A DNA stretch of 53,767 bases from Bacillus sp. ISL-7 (lineage in GTDB: Bacteria; Bacillota; Bacilli; Bacillales_B; DSM-18226). Where the stretch lies: positions 1 through 53,767 of the forward strand of contig NZ_JAGGQW010000085.1 in the NCBI RefSeq assembly GCF_018613065.1, read 5' to 3'. The notes under the pieces were generated by a model that worked only from the letters and a program-made list of their open reading frames with translations, was not told the origin of the DNA and did no database searches. This document shows, piece by piece, positions 26,521 through 33,453 of the stretch. Within the stretch, counting starts at the first letter, position 1; each line of letters begins with the position of its first letter. The position numbers were made by a program, and so were the translations under genes.

Positions 26521-26952
26521 TTATTGTTTATTTAAAGATTTTCTGTATTGGTATTGTTTCCAATGAAATCTTATATAACAACCAACACAAAAACCTAAAA
26601 TTGCAATAAATGCGGCTGCAGCAACCATAATGGTGAAGACATAACCTAAAATGGTCCAATTCATTAGAAAACTTATTAATCCCCCTGCTAGACAAATGAC
26701 CGCAATTGTCTGATTGACTTGCTGCTGATCCCATTCCTCAGGAATATATTGTGAAGGGTGCTTTCTAAAAAACAGCTTAGCTAAACGCATTACAGGATTA
26801 AATTCAAAAAATAAGCCCATTAAACCTGCTAAGATAGGAATAGCAAGGATCCATTCTTGCTTAGTTATCCATGTAAACAATACAGACCCCACTATAAACC
26901 ACTGATTTGTTCGCACAAGCGGACGAGGAACTGAACGTACTTGACTTCCCAT
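26521..26952 (-). CDS. DUF4395-family membrane protein
   Basis: A 143-residue protein with four membrane helices (two in about 18-55 and two in about 85-130). The N-terminus GSQVRSVPRPLVRTNQ, the middle FNPVMRLAKLFFRK and the Cys pair in FCVGCYIRF are typical of DUF4395. Function unknown; the late CxxC suggests redox or metal handling. AAGGAAGG lies 9 bases before the ATG at 26952, which is preferred over the TTG at 26961. Confidence 0.85.
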   Translation of the reverse strand: MGSQVRSVPRPLVRTNQWFIVGSVLFTWITKQEWILAIPILAGLMGLFFEFNPVMRLAKLFFRKHPSQYIPEEWDQQQVNQTIAVICLAGGLISFLMNWTILGYVFTIMVAAAAFIAILGFCVGCYIRFHWKQYQYRKSLNKQ

Positions 26953-27107
26953 CAAATCCAACCTTCCTTATCGATTTTTTTAATTTACTTTGATTTTTCT
27001 CTTTTTTCTATTTTATTATGAAAAAAAGAAAAAATGATTGAACTCCAACTGGTTTCTTCATTTTTAAGACCTCCAACAGGGTAAAATTTAACCTTATTTT
27101 AGCACTA

Positions 27108-27201
27108 CTTCTTCGATTAACCTGCCCCGTTAGCACAATAAGAAAAGGCCGCCGCAATGACAGCCCTGATCTTTAACTCTTGCACCCGTTAATGGAACAA
27201 G
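27108..27201 (+). repeat. GTTAG repeat, full copy
   Basis: Left arm TTCGATTAACCTGCCCCG with TTAGCACAATAAGAA, central region GGCCGCCGCAATGACAGCC, right arm CTCTTGCACCCGTTAATGGA. The right arm ends within 10 bases of the stop codon of the next minus-strand gene. Confidence 0.9.
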
Positions 27202-27208
27202 TCCTTTT

Positions 27209-27437
27209 TTATAAAACAATAACTACTCCCAGCACTATAAAGGTAACACCAGTTAATATTACAAAACTTTTATATACTCTTGGTGGAAGTCTACTTAATA
27301 ATTTAAATAATAAATCCCATTCTATATATCCACTTATACCAATGTCTTTGTAATCCTTACTTTTTATTCTGAATAAAGTGGAAAAGAGAATAAATCCCCC
27401 CCCATACAATAAGCGTTAATCCTATGAATAATGCCAC
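27209..27437 (-). pseudogene. Small membrane protein frameshifted in a run of eight G
   Basis: A GTG at 27437 with AGGTGA upstream opens a frame starting VALFIGLTLIVWGG. At a G8 tract (minus strand, about 27400) the reading must shift to continue as FILFSTLFRIKSKDY and end with a hydrophobic tail (VILTGVTFIVLGVVIVL). The corrected product has the same plan as the intact 82-residue protein at 32755-33003 (xxLFxxLxxIxWG at the start, hydrophobic tail), so the two are probably paralogues. The G8 run could be a real frameshift, a slippage site or a sequencing error. Confidence 0.7.
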
Positions 27438-27500
27438 TATGTTTCACCTAACCTTTTTCTTTTATCTCTATGGTTAGTTCTTTCTTGAATAAGTAAATTC

Positions 27501-27595
27501 CTTCTTGTTACACTTACCAGCCCGTCAGCTTAACAAGAAAAGTTCCTCCTGATTTAGTTGGATCTTCAACTCTTGCAGCCGTTATTTCAATAAGG
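27501..27595 (+). repeat. GTTAG repeat, full copy
   Basis: Left arm TTACACTTACCAGCCCGTCA, then GCTTAACAAGAAAAG, central region TTCCTCCTGATTTAGTTGGA, right arm CTCTTGCAGCCGTTATTTCA. More diverged than most. Confidence 0.75.
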
Positions 27596-27601
27596 TAAAG
27601 A

Positions 27602-28105
27602 TTAACCTATCCGTAAAATAGTATTAAACATTTTAGGATTGTATTTTTCAAATGCTTGGATTAGTTCCTTACCGAATACAGTAATAGTCTCTTCCCAAGG
27701 ATGACCTAAAAATCCCCAGTCAAATTCCTCTTGTATAAAGAAGTAATAATCCCCATCAGGGAAAATAGGTATTATCCACTCATTAAATTCGTCCTTGGGA
27801 AACTCTAAAAAGGGATTAGCCCAATAACAAGGATGTTGCCAATCTAAAGCATAAAAATATTCATTCTCATTCATTATTTCTTGAAAAGCAAACAATGATT
27901 TCTTTTCAAGGTCTTTATAAATTTCTTCATATTCCTCTAAATCTCCTGACCAATTTCGATAAGTTGAAATATCATATGTAATTAATGGGCTTGGTACAAC
28001 AAACGACGGAAATTTTGAGATGCTTGGTTTAAATTTAAATTCTTTATAAACCTTTTTCCATACGGTTTTTTCTTCAGGTTTTGTAAGTTCAATCCAATTA
28101 TTAAT
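27602..28105 (-). CDS. DUF2716-family protein with an ATT at the expected start codon
   Basis: About 167 residues. The C-terminal half is clearly DUF2716 (YALDWQHPCYWANPFLEF, then FPDGDYYFFIQEEF and LGHPWEETI). The frame is open upstream to 28105, where NNWIELTKPEEKTVWKKVYK matches a typical family N-terminus, but the codon where ATG is expected is ATT, 8 bases after GGGGGG. It may start at ATT, start much later at the TTG at 27895 (a truncated 97-residue protein), or be inactive. DUF2716 proteins are found among immunity-like genes of Bacillus. Confidence 0.75.
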   Translation of the reverse strand: MNNWIELTKPEEKTVWKKVYKEFKFKPSISKFPSFVVPSPLITYDISTYRNWSGDLEEYEEIYKDLEKKSLFAFQEIMNENEYFYALDWQHPCYWANPFLEFPKDEFNEWIIPIFPDGDYYFFIQEEFDWGFLGHPWEETITVFGKELIQAFEKYNPKMFNTILRIG

Positions 28106-28158
28106 TGTTATATCCCCCCAATAAAACTCGTTCTATATAAGATTAATTATATATTATA

Positions 28159-28220
28159 TTCTTCAACTATCCTGCTTCGTTAGTGCAATAAGAAACGCCA
28201 CAAAGCTTTCTTCAAAGAAT
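28159..28220 (+). repeat. GTTAG repeat, left arm with a truncated centre
   Basis: TTCAACTATCCTGCTTCG with TTAGTGCAATAAGAA, followed by GCCACAAAGCTTTCTTC. The right arm is missing; the stop codon of the next gene is 20 bases on. Confidence 0.75.
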
Positions 28221-28239
28221 GTCCTTTATTTTCTGAAAG

Positions 28240-29103
28240 CTAAATATCTTGTTCCGATTTTTCTCCAAAAATATAAATTGCTCTGACACTGTCATCTGCA
28301 ATATTAACCAAAAGTACCATTTGTTCAGCAATTTTCCAAAAAGAACGAATAGTGATGGAATTTTTTAAGTTATCTTGTAATTTCCAGCCAACAGGCTCTA
28401 GAACCAATGGTTTATTATTTTGAAAACTAGATTTCTGAATGAATTGATGAATACGATTGTCCTCATTTAGTACCAACGGGTCAACAAAATCCTTATTGAT
28501 TGAATATAACTTAAGACTCCCTGTTGTTAATTCGGTGGTAGTCTTCACCCTATATAAATCAGATACAACAGGATAAAGCCCTTTGGAAAGCAAATCATTT
28601 ATTAATTCTTTTGATTCTTCTTTTAGCTCGGATAATTGTATTTCCCTAAGTTTCCCCTTATCCAAAAATTGTTTTACAACCATATAGTGGGGTACCATTT
28701 CCTTCATTATCACTTCAAGTACCCACGGGTTTACATCTTGAAACACAAGAACACGATTATGCTCCAATATCATATCAGGGGCGGCATAAAAGAAACAGAT
28801 TTCGCTTATTTCATTTAAACACTCTTCTGACTTAATGTATCTCACACTCTGGATTCTAATCCGACTTTCAAAATCCTCCTCATCGTCCTCATTCTCAAAA
28901 AGACTATCAAAGTACCCTTCATCTATCTCTTTGATCCAATCAAAAGAATACTCCTTTTGTTCGCCTTCATAGACTTCCTCCACCGAGGCATATAATGTCC
29001 AACCAGATTGCCCTCGCCTTTTATAACGATTAAATTTGTTTAATAGGGAAATACCAAATCTGCCTGTTATTGATATGAAAAGGTCAATCCATTTCTCAGC
29101 CAT
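28240..29103 (-). CDS. Hypothetical protein, 287 residues
   Basis: A soluble acidic protein with no signal peptide or membrane helix and no family I recognise. The N-terminal part has a patch RYKRRGQSGWTLYAS, then a strongly acidic stretch (FENEDDEEDFESR, about 68-80). GGTGAT precedes ATG by 5 bases. It sits alone between two repeat copies within the immunity-like gene run; its size is larger than most single-domain immunity proteins. Confidence 0.8.
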   Translation of the reverse strand: MAEKWIDLFISITGRFGISLLNKFNRYKRRGQSGWTLYASVEEVYEGEQKEYSFDWIKEIDEGYFDSLFENEDDEEDFESRIRIQSVRYIKSEECLNEISEICFFYAAPDMILEHNRVLVFQDVNPWVLEVIMKEMVPHYMVVKQFLDKGKLREIQLSELKEESKELINDLLSKGLYPVVSDLYRVKTTTELTTGSLKLYSINKDFVDPLVLNEDNRIHQFIQKSSFQNNKPLVLEPVGWKLQDNLKNSITIRSFWKIAEQMVLLVNIADDSVRAIYIFGEKSEQDI

Positions 29104-29214
29104 AAAATATCACCATTTTTCGCATTTTAGTTTTTGCTTAAGCAAATGTAACGATTTAATGATACTAAAAATAGCCACAAATTCCTTAAGGAATATTATT
29201 GAATTTTTACTAAG

Positions 29215-29303
29215 CCTAATTTTTTACCTGTCCCTTTAGCACAAGAAAAAAGGATTGCCAAGCAATCCCACTGTTCAACTCTTGCACCCGTTAGCTCAAT
29301 AAG
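29215..29303 (+). repeat. GTTAG repeat, full copy; supplies a stop codon
   Basis: Left arm ACCTGTCCCTTTAGCACAAG, central stem GGATTGC / GCAATCC with loop CAA, right arm CTCTTGCACCCGTTAGCTCA. The TGA stop of the next minus-strand gene (29296-29298) lies inside the right arm. On the minus strand the stem is followed by TTTTTTCTT. Confidence 0.92.
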
Positions 29304-29661
29304 AGGTTTCTGATAAAATCTTCTCGTAAGACCTTATTTTGTTCCAAATTGCCTTATATTCCAACGAATCAGCTTCACGTTTTCTTAATTCATCGAATGT
29401 ACTTATTAAAGCTTTTTTTGTTTCGATTTCTTTATCGGTTTGGCTAAGTATATTTCTTTTATCTCCATACATAATGAGATTTTCTTTGAAATTTTTTCTT
29501 GCCTCTGTTAGAGAGTAATCCCCGTTTGGTCCGCCCCAAACTTCGTCTGCATATGGGTCATCTTGTCCATCATCTTCCCAATGACAAAGTATACATATCT
29601 CAAACATCCCACGTTCTTCTAATGTTGGATAACCACAGCTCGGACATTTTTCACGTTGCAC
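29296..29661 (-). CDS. Cysteine-rich CPCC-family protein
   Basis: A 121-residue protein of the Cys-rich CPCC family: CPSCGYPTLEERGMFEIC, then CHWEDDGQDDP and GGPNGDYSLTEAR. The cysteines probably bind zinc. The family is often found among toxin-immunity gene clusters. It starts at a GTG after GGGTGGG. Its stop codon is inside the adjoining repeat, so repeat and gene are physically joined. Confidence 0.88.
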   Translation of the reverse strand: MQREKCPSCGYPTLEERGMFEICILCHWEDDGQDDPYADEVWGGPNGDYSLTEARKNFKENLIMYGDKRNILSQTDKEIETKKALISTFDELRKREADSLEYKAIWNKIRSYEKILSETSY

Positions 29662-29730
29662 GTAAATCCCACCCTAATTGTTTTAATCAACTTCAGCTAT
29701 ATAGAAATCCTCGATTACAGGTTAAACATT

Positions 29731-29767
29731 CTTATTGAACTATTCTCCCCGTTAGCTGAAGAAGAAA
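29731..29767 (+). repeat. GTTAG repeat, left arm only
   Basis: CTTATTGAACTATTCTCCCC with GTTAGCTGAAGAAG: the palindromic left arm without centre or right arm, 15 bases from the next gene's stop. Confidence 0.75.
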
Positions 29768-29781
29768 CTATGCGTTTCACC

Positions 29782-30189
29782 TTAATCATTCCACCAATTC
29801 GGATATTCTTTCCACCAATCCTCAGCTTCATCTAAAGACTTTTGAATATTTTTTGCGACCTCATCAGTATTACTAATACTGAATTCGAAGCCTAAGTCTG
29901 GTCCAATACGATTCCTATCATTAAAAGAATTACCTACAACCTGGTACACCTTTATTTTATTTACAGGGATTTGTTGTTCTTGAAAACCTGTACTGCCGTT
30001 TAGTGGACACTTCGAGATTTCAACGTAAAGTGTACCTCCCCACTGACTAAATTGAAACATTAACAAGTCCGTTTGATTTTCCAATTTTCTATAAAAGTGA
30101 GGAAATGAACCTTTAAAGCCTCCTTCTTTTAATGTCGGGATAACTAATTTTTTCAATGAATTAACCATTGTTTCTCGTTCTGCTGACAA
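29782..30189 (-). CDS. DUF4304-family protein
   Basis: A 135-residue soluble protein with the DUF4304 pattern: VIPTLKEGGFKGSFPHFYRK, an FQFSQWGGTLYVEI strand pair and, near the end, DEAEDWWKEYPNWW. Function unknown; the family occurs among immunity-like genes. The frame starts at an ATG (30195) that almost touches GGAGG. The TTG at 30189 has the normal 8-base spacing and is preferred. Confidence 0.85.
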   Translation of the reverse strand: MSAERETMVNSLKKLVIPTLKEGGFKGSFPHFYRKLENQTDLLMFQFSQWGGTLYVEISKCPLNGSTGFQEQQIPVNKIKVYQVVGNSFNDRNRIGPDLGFEFSISNTDEVAKNIQKSLDEAEDWWKEYPNWWND

Positions 30190-30249
30190 GTACATAACCT
30201 CCGAATATTAATGCTTTAAATACACAAATTTGAAGTAGTTACACCAATT

Positions 30250-30406
30250 CCTTCTTTCACTAAACTGCACCGTTAGCTCAATAAGAAAATAGATGCTGCC
30301 GCAGCAACACCTTTATTTAACACAAGCACCCGTTAGCCATCCATGCAGCAGAGCTACACCACAGAGAATGGGATTTAATCTCGTTCTCCCATGGTAGTTC
30401 AATAAC
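30250..30406 (+). repeat. GTTAG repeat with an appended type-B unit
   Basis: Left arm CACTAAACTGCACCGTTAG, central stem GATGCTGCCGCAGCAACACC (TGCTG / CAGCA), right arm AAGCACCCGTTAG, then the type-B unit CCATCCATGCAGC, CACCACAGAGAATGGG, ATCTCGTTCTCCC and ATGGTAGTTCAATAA. The type-B unit recurs at 11720-11765. Confidence 0.85.
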
Positions 30407-30432
30407 ACCTAGCTAAGATAATCCTTTAAATT

Positions 30433-30765
30433 TCATTTATCCCACTCAATTATTAACATTTCAACATCAAAGCCAAAAAGTTGAGGTTTACTGACTAATC
30501 GTTTTAGTACATCTTTCGCCTTTACTTCTTTTACCGAAAGTAAATGTGTGGCAGAACAATATTTAACATAGTCATTTGAGTGTTCAAGCAACTTTTCTAA
30601 TTCAACAATCCCATTGCTTCCAAGACTTTTTAATGTTTTAAAGGTTTTGAAATTCTTATCGTATAAACGATTTGTCTTTCTTGAATTTTCGACAACCTCA
30701 AATGCAGCTACACCATATTCAATTGCTGATTTTATACATTTTTCTACCAAGGTATTAATTTCCAC
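30433..30765 (-). CDS. DUF2019-family (HEAT-like) protein with a repeat-derived upstream extension
   Basis: The conserved protein is an all-helical DUF2019 domain (LVEKCIKSAIEYGVAAFE, YDKNFKTFKTLKSLG, VKYCSATHLLSVKEVKAKDV). The frame is open to an ATG at 30897, but residues 1-22 of that longer product are read from a GTTAG repeat. The GTG at 30765 has GGAG 9 bases upstream and gives 110 residues, the usual size; a TTG at 30780 is an alternative. Family members occur in immunity-like loci. The original promoter and start region may have been replaced when the repeat arrived. Confidence 0.8.
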   Translation of the reverse strand: MEINTLVEKCIKSAIEYGVAAFEVVENSRKTNRLYDKNFKTFKTLKSLGSNGIVELEKLLEHSNDYVKYCSATHLLSVKEVKAKDVLKRLVSKPQLFGFDVEMLIIEWDK

Positions 30766-30824
30766 AGATACACTCTCCAACGAACTTAATTCTATTTTCT
30801 TTTTACCTAATTCACTATCCTTAT

Positions 30825-30928
30825 TAAACAATCCTGCCACGTTAGTGGAACAAGAAAAAGGACCGCCGCAGCAATCCCCGTAGTTCAACTCAAGCACCCA
30901 TTAGCTTAAGTACATTTCTTCACAAACT
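30825..30928 (+). repeat. GTTAG repeat, full copy inside the 5' end of an ORF
   Basis: Left arm AACAATCCTGCCACGTTAG with TGGAACAAGAA, central region GGACCGCCGCAGCAATCCCC, right arm TCAAGCACCCATTAGCTTAA with a tail. Read on the minus strand it is open and forms the first codons of the longest DUF2019 frame. Confidence 0.88.
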
Positions 30929-30943
30929 TTTTTGAAAAATCAG

Positions 30944-31456
30944 CTATTGTCCAATTAAGTTATAACGCCAATTATTGCACCGCATAAAGCTTCCTGGGGG
31001 ATATTCAAATTCGTAATCAGAGATAAACTGAAAATCAAGCTTCCGACAAATTGCATTAGAGGAAGGATTATCAATTGATGGGAATGCGTGAATGTATTTA
31101 TATTTGTTCTCACTAGATGCTTCTTCTATTGCTAACTTTACTGCTTTTGTAGCTATTCCTTTCCCTTGATATGAGGGTAGAACGCTCCATCCAGTTTCAT
31201 ATACACCTTCATTATTCCAAGTAGTTTGCCAATAACCCACAGAACCTACTGGTTCTAATTCTGGTAACAATATAATGCCGAACATACGTCCTCTATTACC
31301 AAGCTCAAGATATTGTTTATGTCGTTTTAAAATCTGCTCTTTACTCTCTGGACCACCAAGATGCTGCATCATTTCTGGAGCGTTTATACGAAAAAGTAAA
31401 TCAAGGTTATTATCCTCCCAAGGTTTTATCTGAATGATATGGTTACTTGCTTCCAA
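30944..31456 (-). CDS. GNAT-family N-acetyltransferase (RimJ/RimL-like)
   Basis: A 170-residue acetyltransferase with the acetyl-CoA loop YQGKGIATKAVKLAIEEA and the late NAICRKLDFQFISDYEF. The N-terminal PWEDNNLDLLFRINAPEM is common in GNATs that act on small molecules or ribosomal protein N-termini. The substrate is unknown. It starts at a TTG 11 bases after GGGG. A single gene, cytoplasmic, ending 16 bases from a repeat tail. Confidence 0.88.
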   Translation of the reverse strand: MEASNHIIQIKPWEDNNLDLLFRINAPEMMQHLGGPESKEQILKRHKQYLELGNRGRMFGIILLPELEPVGSVGYWQTTWNNEGVYETGWSVLPSYQGKGIATKAVKLAIEEASSENKYKYIHAFPSIDNPSSNAICRKLDFQFISDYEFEYPPGSFMRCNNWRYNLIGQ

Positions 31457-31555
31457 ATTTTTTTCATCCCCTCACCAAGGGTTATTTACTAGCACCAAGT
31501 TATCAATAAGAACCCTCTAATTTGTTTCTTTTTAATCCCCAAATGATTCTTTATC

Positions 31556-31590
31556 TAATTCCTTTACCAGCTGCGTTATTCCTCACAAGC
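31556..31590 (+). repeat. Left member of a direct repeat pair around a small gene
   Basis: ATTCCTTTACCAGCTGCG followed by TTATTCCTCACAA. It matches 31929-31963 with a few changes (ATTCCTTCACTAGCTGCA). It may be a far-diverged GTTAG arm (TTTAxCxxxCTGC). Confidence 0.45.
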
Positions 31591-31667
31591 AGAATATATC
31601 AAATTTCGACATTTTGACACAGACAAATGTAATCGATTCCATTATAATTATGGTAAAAAAGTAGGAT

Positions 31668-31823
31668 GTGGTTATCCTGGGTAAAATTTCTGTAATTTTT
31701 GAAGGAAAAGTTCATATGATTCTTCACCAATATGCATCTGGTTACTGTGAAATTATTGAAGAAGGTTCACCTTATCAAGAAATTAAACTTGTTCATTTCT
31801 CCGAATTGGCTGTTAAAAATTAA
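31668..31823 (+). CDS. Small protein, about 51 residues
   Basis: It starts at a GTG (VVILGKISVIFEGKVHMILH) or at an internal codon, and ends HFSELAVKN. A terminator lies 65 bases after the stop. AGGA overlaps the GTG, so the exact start is uncertain. No family recognised. It is a plus-strand gene in an otherwise minus-strand stretch and is flanked by 35-base imperfect direct repeats. Confidence 0.5.
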   Translation: MVILGKISVIFEGKVHMILHQYASGYCEIIEEGSPYQEIKLVHFSELAVKN

Positions 31824-31891
31824 GGTGAATAAATTCTGTTTCTTTGGAGACATAAAATAAATACCCTGTATTACCCGTTTCGCTCCACAAC

Positions 31892-31925
31892 AAAAGCCCT
31901 TCTCAATCTGGGTGAGGGGCTTTTT
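31892..31925 (+). terminator. Intrinsic terminator of the small plus-strand gene
   Basis: AAAGCCCTTCTC / GGTGAGGGGCTTT stem followed by TTTTT. Confidence 0.8.
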
Positions 31926-31928
31926 CAA

Positions 31929-31963
31929 ATTCCTTCACTAGCTGCACTATTTCCTCACCATCA
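31929..31963 (+). repeat. Right member of the direct repeat pair
   Basis: ATTCCTTCACTAGCTGCA followed by CTATTTCCTCACCA; see 31556-31590. Confidence 0.45.
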
Positions 31964-32029
31964 CAAAATAACTACCATCGTTTGAAGAACAAAAAGGTTT
32001 TTCTTCTTGAAGTTAAGCACCTTGTTAGA

Positions 32030-32227
32030 TTAATTAGAACATCTTGAAAGGATAAGTAGCCCTCCAATAATGATAACTACAGTGATAATCTTAGTAAGAC
32101 ACCCTCCATTTGCTAAAGCCCCCAAGTTTCCGACCATTGAACGGTTTATAGCTTCCCCTAAATTACCCATTGGATTTTCTTTATTAACTTGGTTTTGATT
32201 TTTCTCTTGTTCGTCTTCCGTATTCAT
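32030..32227 (-). CDS. Small single-pass membrane protein (DUF6366-like)
   Basis: 65 residues: a polar N-terminus rich in Asn/Gln/Glu, then NPMGNLGEAINRSMVGNLG, then one membrane helix (about 45-61) ending LSRCSN. The NPxGNxxxAxNR pattern is like the DUF6366 family of small Bacillales proteins (from memory). AGGGGG stands 7 bases before ATG. Confidence 0.75.
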   Translation of the reverse strand: MNTEDEQEKNQNQVNKENPMGNLGEAINRSMVGNLGALANGGCLTKIITVVIIIGGLLILSRCSN

Positions 32228-32285
32228 CCATTTACCCCCTATAATTTTCCATAAGGGATTTTATTCTCCAAGATTCAAAATTAAT

Positions 32286-32381
32286 CCTTCTTACACTAAA
32301 CTGACCGTTAGCACAATAAGAAAATGAGTCGCTACCGCAACTCATTTTAATCTTGAACTCTTGCACCCGTTAGTTTAGGAA
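32286..32381 (+). repeat. GTTAG repeat, full copy; supplies a stop codon
   Basis: Left arm TTACACTAAACTGACCGTTA, central stem AATGAGT / ACTCATT around CGCTACCGCA, right arm CTCTTGCACCCGTTAGTTTA. The TAA stop of the next gene (32375-32377) lies in the right arm. Confidence 0.92.
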
Positions 32382-32644
32382 CTCTTTTTCTTTAAACTCC
32401 AGTAAATCACAAGAACTAATGGAATAATAAGCGGAATAACAATAAAAAATGAAAATGTCCAAGCTGTATTCAAAAAAAATACTGCATCACTACAACCCTG
32501 CGTCCCACATTCCGTAACTCGTAGCCCTCTTTCATTTATGGCTGAAAAATAACCGATTAGTCGTACTCCAAATAAAAAAAACCATACTACCACAATTATT
32601 ATTGAAATTAAAATTAATTTAGACCAAGCTCCTACTCGATCCAT
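32375..32644 (-). CDS. Small two-helix membrane protein
   Basis: 89 residues with membrane helices at about 9-31 and 62-83 and an outer loop holding two cysteines (ECGTQGCSD) that could form a disulfide. GGGAGG precedes ATG. Family unknown. A single gene between repeats; its stop codon is part of the repeat arm. Confidence 0.8.
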   Translation of the reverse strand: MDRVGAWSKLILISIIIVVVWFFLFGVRLIGYFSAINERGLRVTECGTQGCSDAVFFLNTAWTFSFFIVIPLIIPLVLVIYWSLKKKSS

Positions 32645-32713
32645 TTAAAATCCTCCCAAACTACTCAGTAACATAATCCCCCAATGAAAAGAATTATATC
32701 ATTTTGAAATGGT

Positions 32714-32750
32714 TTCTTCTTAAACTAAACTGCCACTTTAGTTGAAGAAA
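32714..32750 (+). repeat. GTTAG repeat, left arm only
   Basis: TTCTTAAACTAAACTGCC with ACTTTAGTTGAAGAA: a palindromic hairpin ending 5 bases from the stop codon of the next minus-strand gene. Confidence 0.8.
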
Positions 32751-32754
32751 CAAT

Positions 32755-33003
32755 TTAAAAAATCAGAACTCCGATAATCAGAAAAGCAAGACCAACAATA
32801 ATGACAAATCCTTTTACAATCCACCAAGGAAAGAAAGTTACCAAACTAAATAGAATTTCAAATATTGAAGATACCGCAGAACCGTCCCCAGCCCCCAAAA
32901 AATCAAACTTTTCTTTAAAATTCTCTCTTTTTAATTTGAAAATGGAGTTAAATATAACGAAAATTCCCCAAAGAATACATAATACTGAAAAGAATAAATT
33001 CAT
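32755..33003 (-). CDS. Small two-helix membrane protein
   Basis: 82 residues with helices at about 3-20 and 55-81 and a basic middle (FKLKRENFKEKFDF). GGTGAAAGGAT lies just before ATG. The plan and the N-terminal pattern match the frameshifted gene at 27209-27437, so the region holds at least two members of this unnamed family. Confidence 0.78.
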   Translation of the reverse strand: MNLFFSVLCILWGIFVIFNSIFKLKRENFKEKFDFLGAGDGSAVSSIFEILFSLVTFFPWWIVKGFVIIVGLAFLIIGVLIF

Positions 33004-33064
33004 ATCCTTTCACCCCATTTAATTAATAAGCAATGCATTAGTATTCTATGGATGATAGTAGTAT

Positions 33065-33116
33065 TCCTTCTTCCACTAACCTGCTCCGTTAGTTTAAGTA
33101 CAGTCCTTCACAATAC
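33065..33116 (+). repeat. GTTAG repeat, left arm fused directly to the long tail
   Basis: CTTCCACTAACCTGCTCCG, then TTAGTTTAAGTACAGTCC and TTCACAATAC. The central stem is absent, as if left and right arms had recombined at their shared GTTAG sequence. Confidence 0.8.
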
Positions 33117-33204
33117 TGCTATGTTATCATAATAAAAGGATGAAACCATTTCGATTCCATCCTGATATTTTTTTAATTCCATTGTACAAATGAAGGGATC
33201 CGGA

Positions 33205-33391
33205 GGAACCCAGCTTTAGTTAGGTTCCTATACTTTACACGGCACTTAATGGGTTCATAAATATGAATTTATCATCCTCTGAAAACGACTTTCTTCATTC
33301 GGTAGAGGTTTTTACGTTCAGCAGGAGGCATAAATTCAATAAGTCCTGCCGCAAAAGGTTGCGTACCGATACGAAGCTAACCTTTGTATCG
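33205..33391 (-). other. Chain of four hairpins, candidate structured RNA or mobile-element end
   Basis: Stems seen: GGAACC / GGTTCC (33205-33228), CCTCT / AGAGG (33275-33308), GCAGGA / TCCTGC (33321-33349) and CGATAC / GTATCG (33367-33391). The block is less A/T-rich than its flanks and contains no ORF. It lies 3' of the MMPL gene on the minus strand. The style resembles the 3' RNA region of tnpB elements, but no tnpB coding is present. Confidence 0.4.
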
Positions 33392-33453
33392 CTTAGTTCG
33401 TTACCTGAATGCTCAGCGATATAATAAATCTACTTTTTTAACTACTCCAAAAA

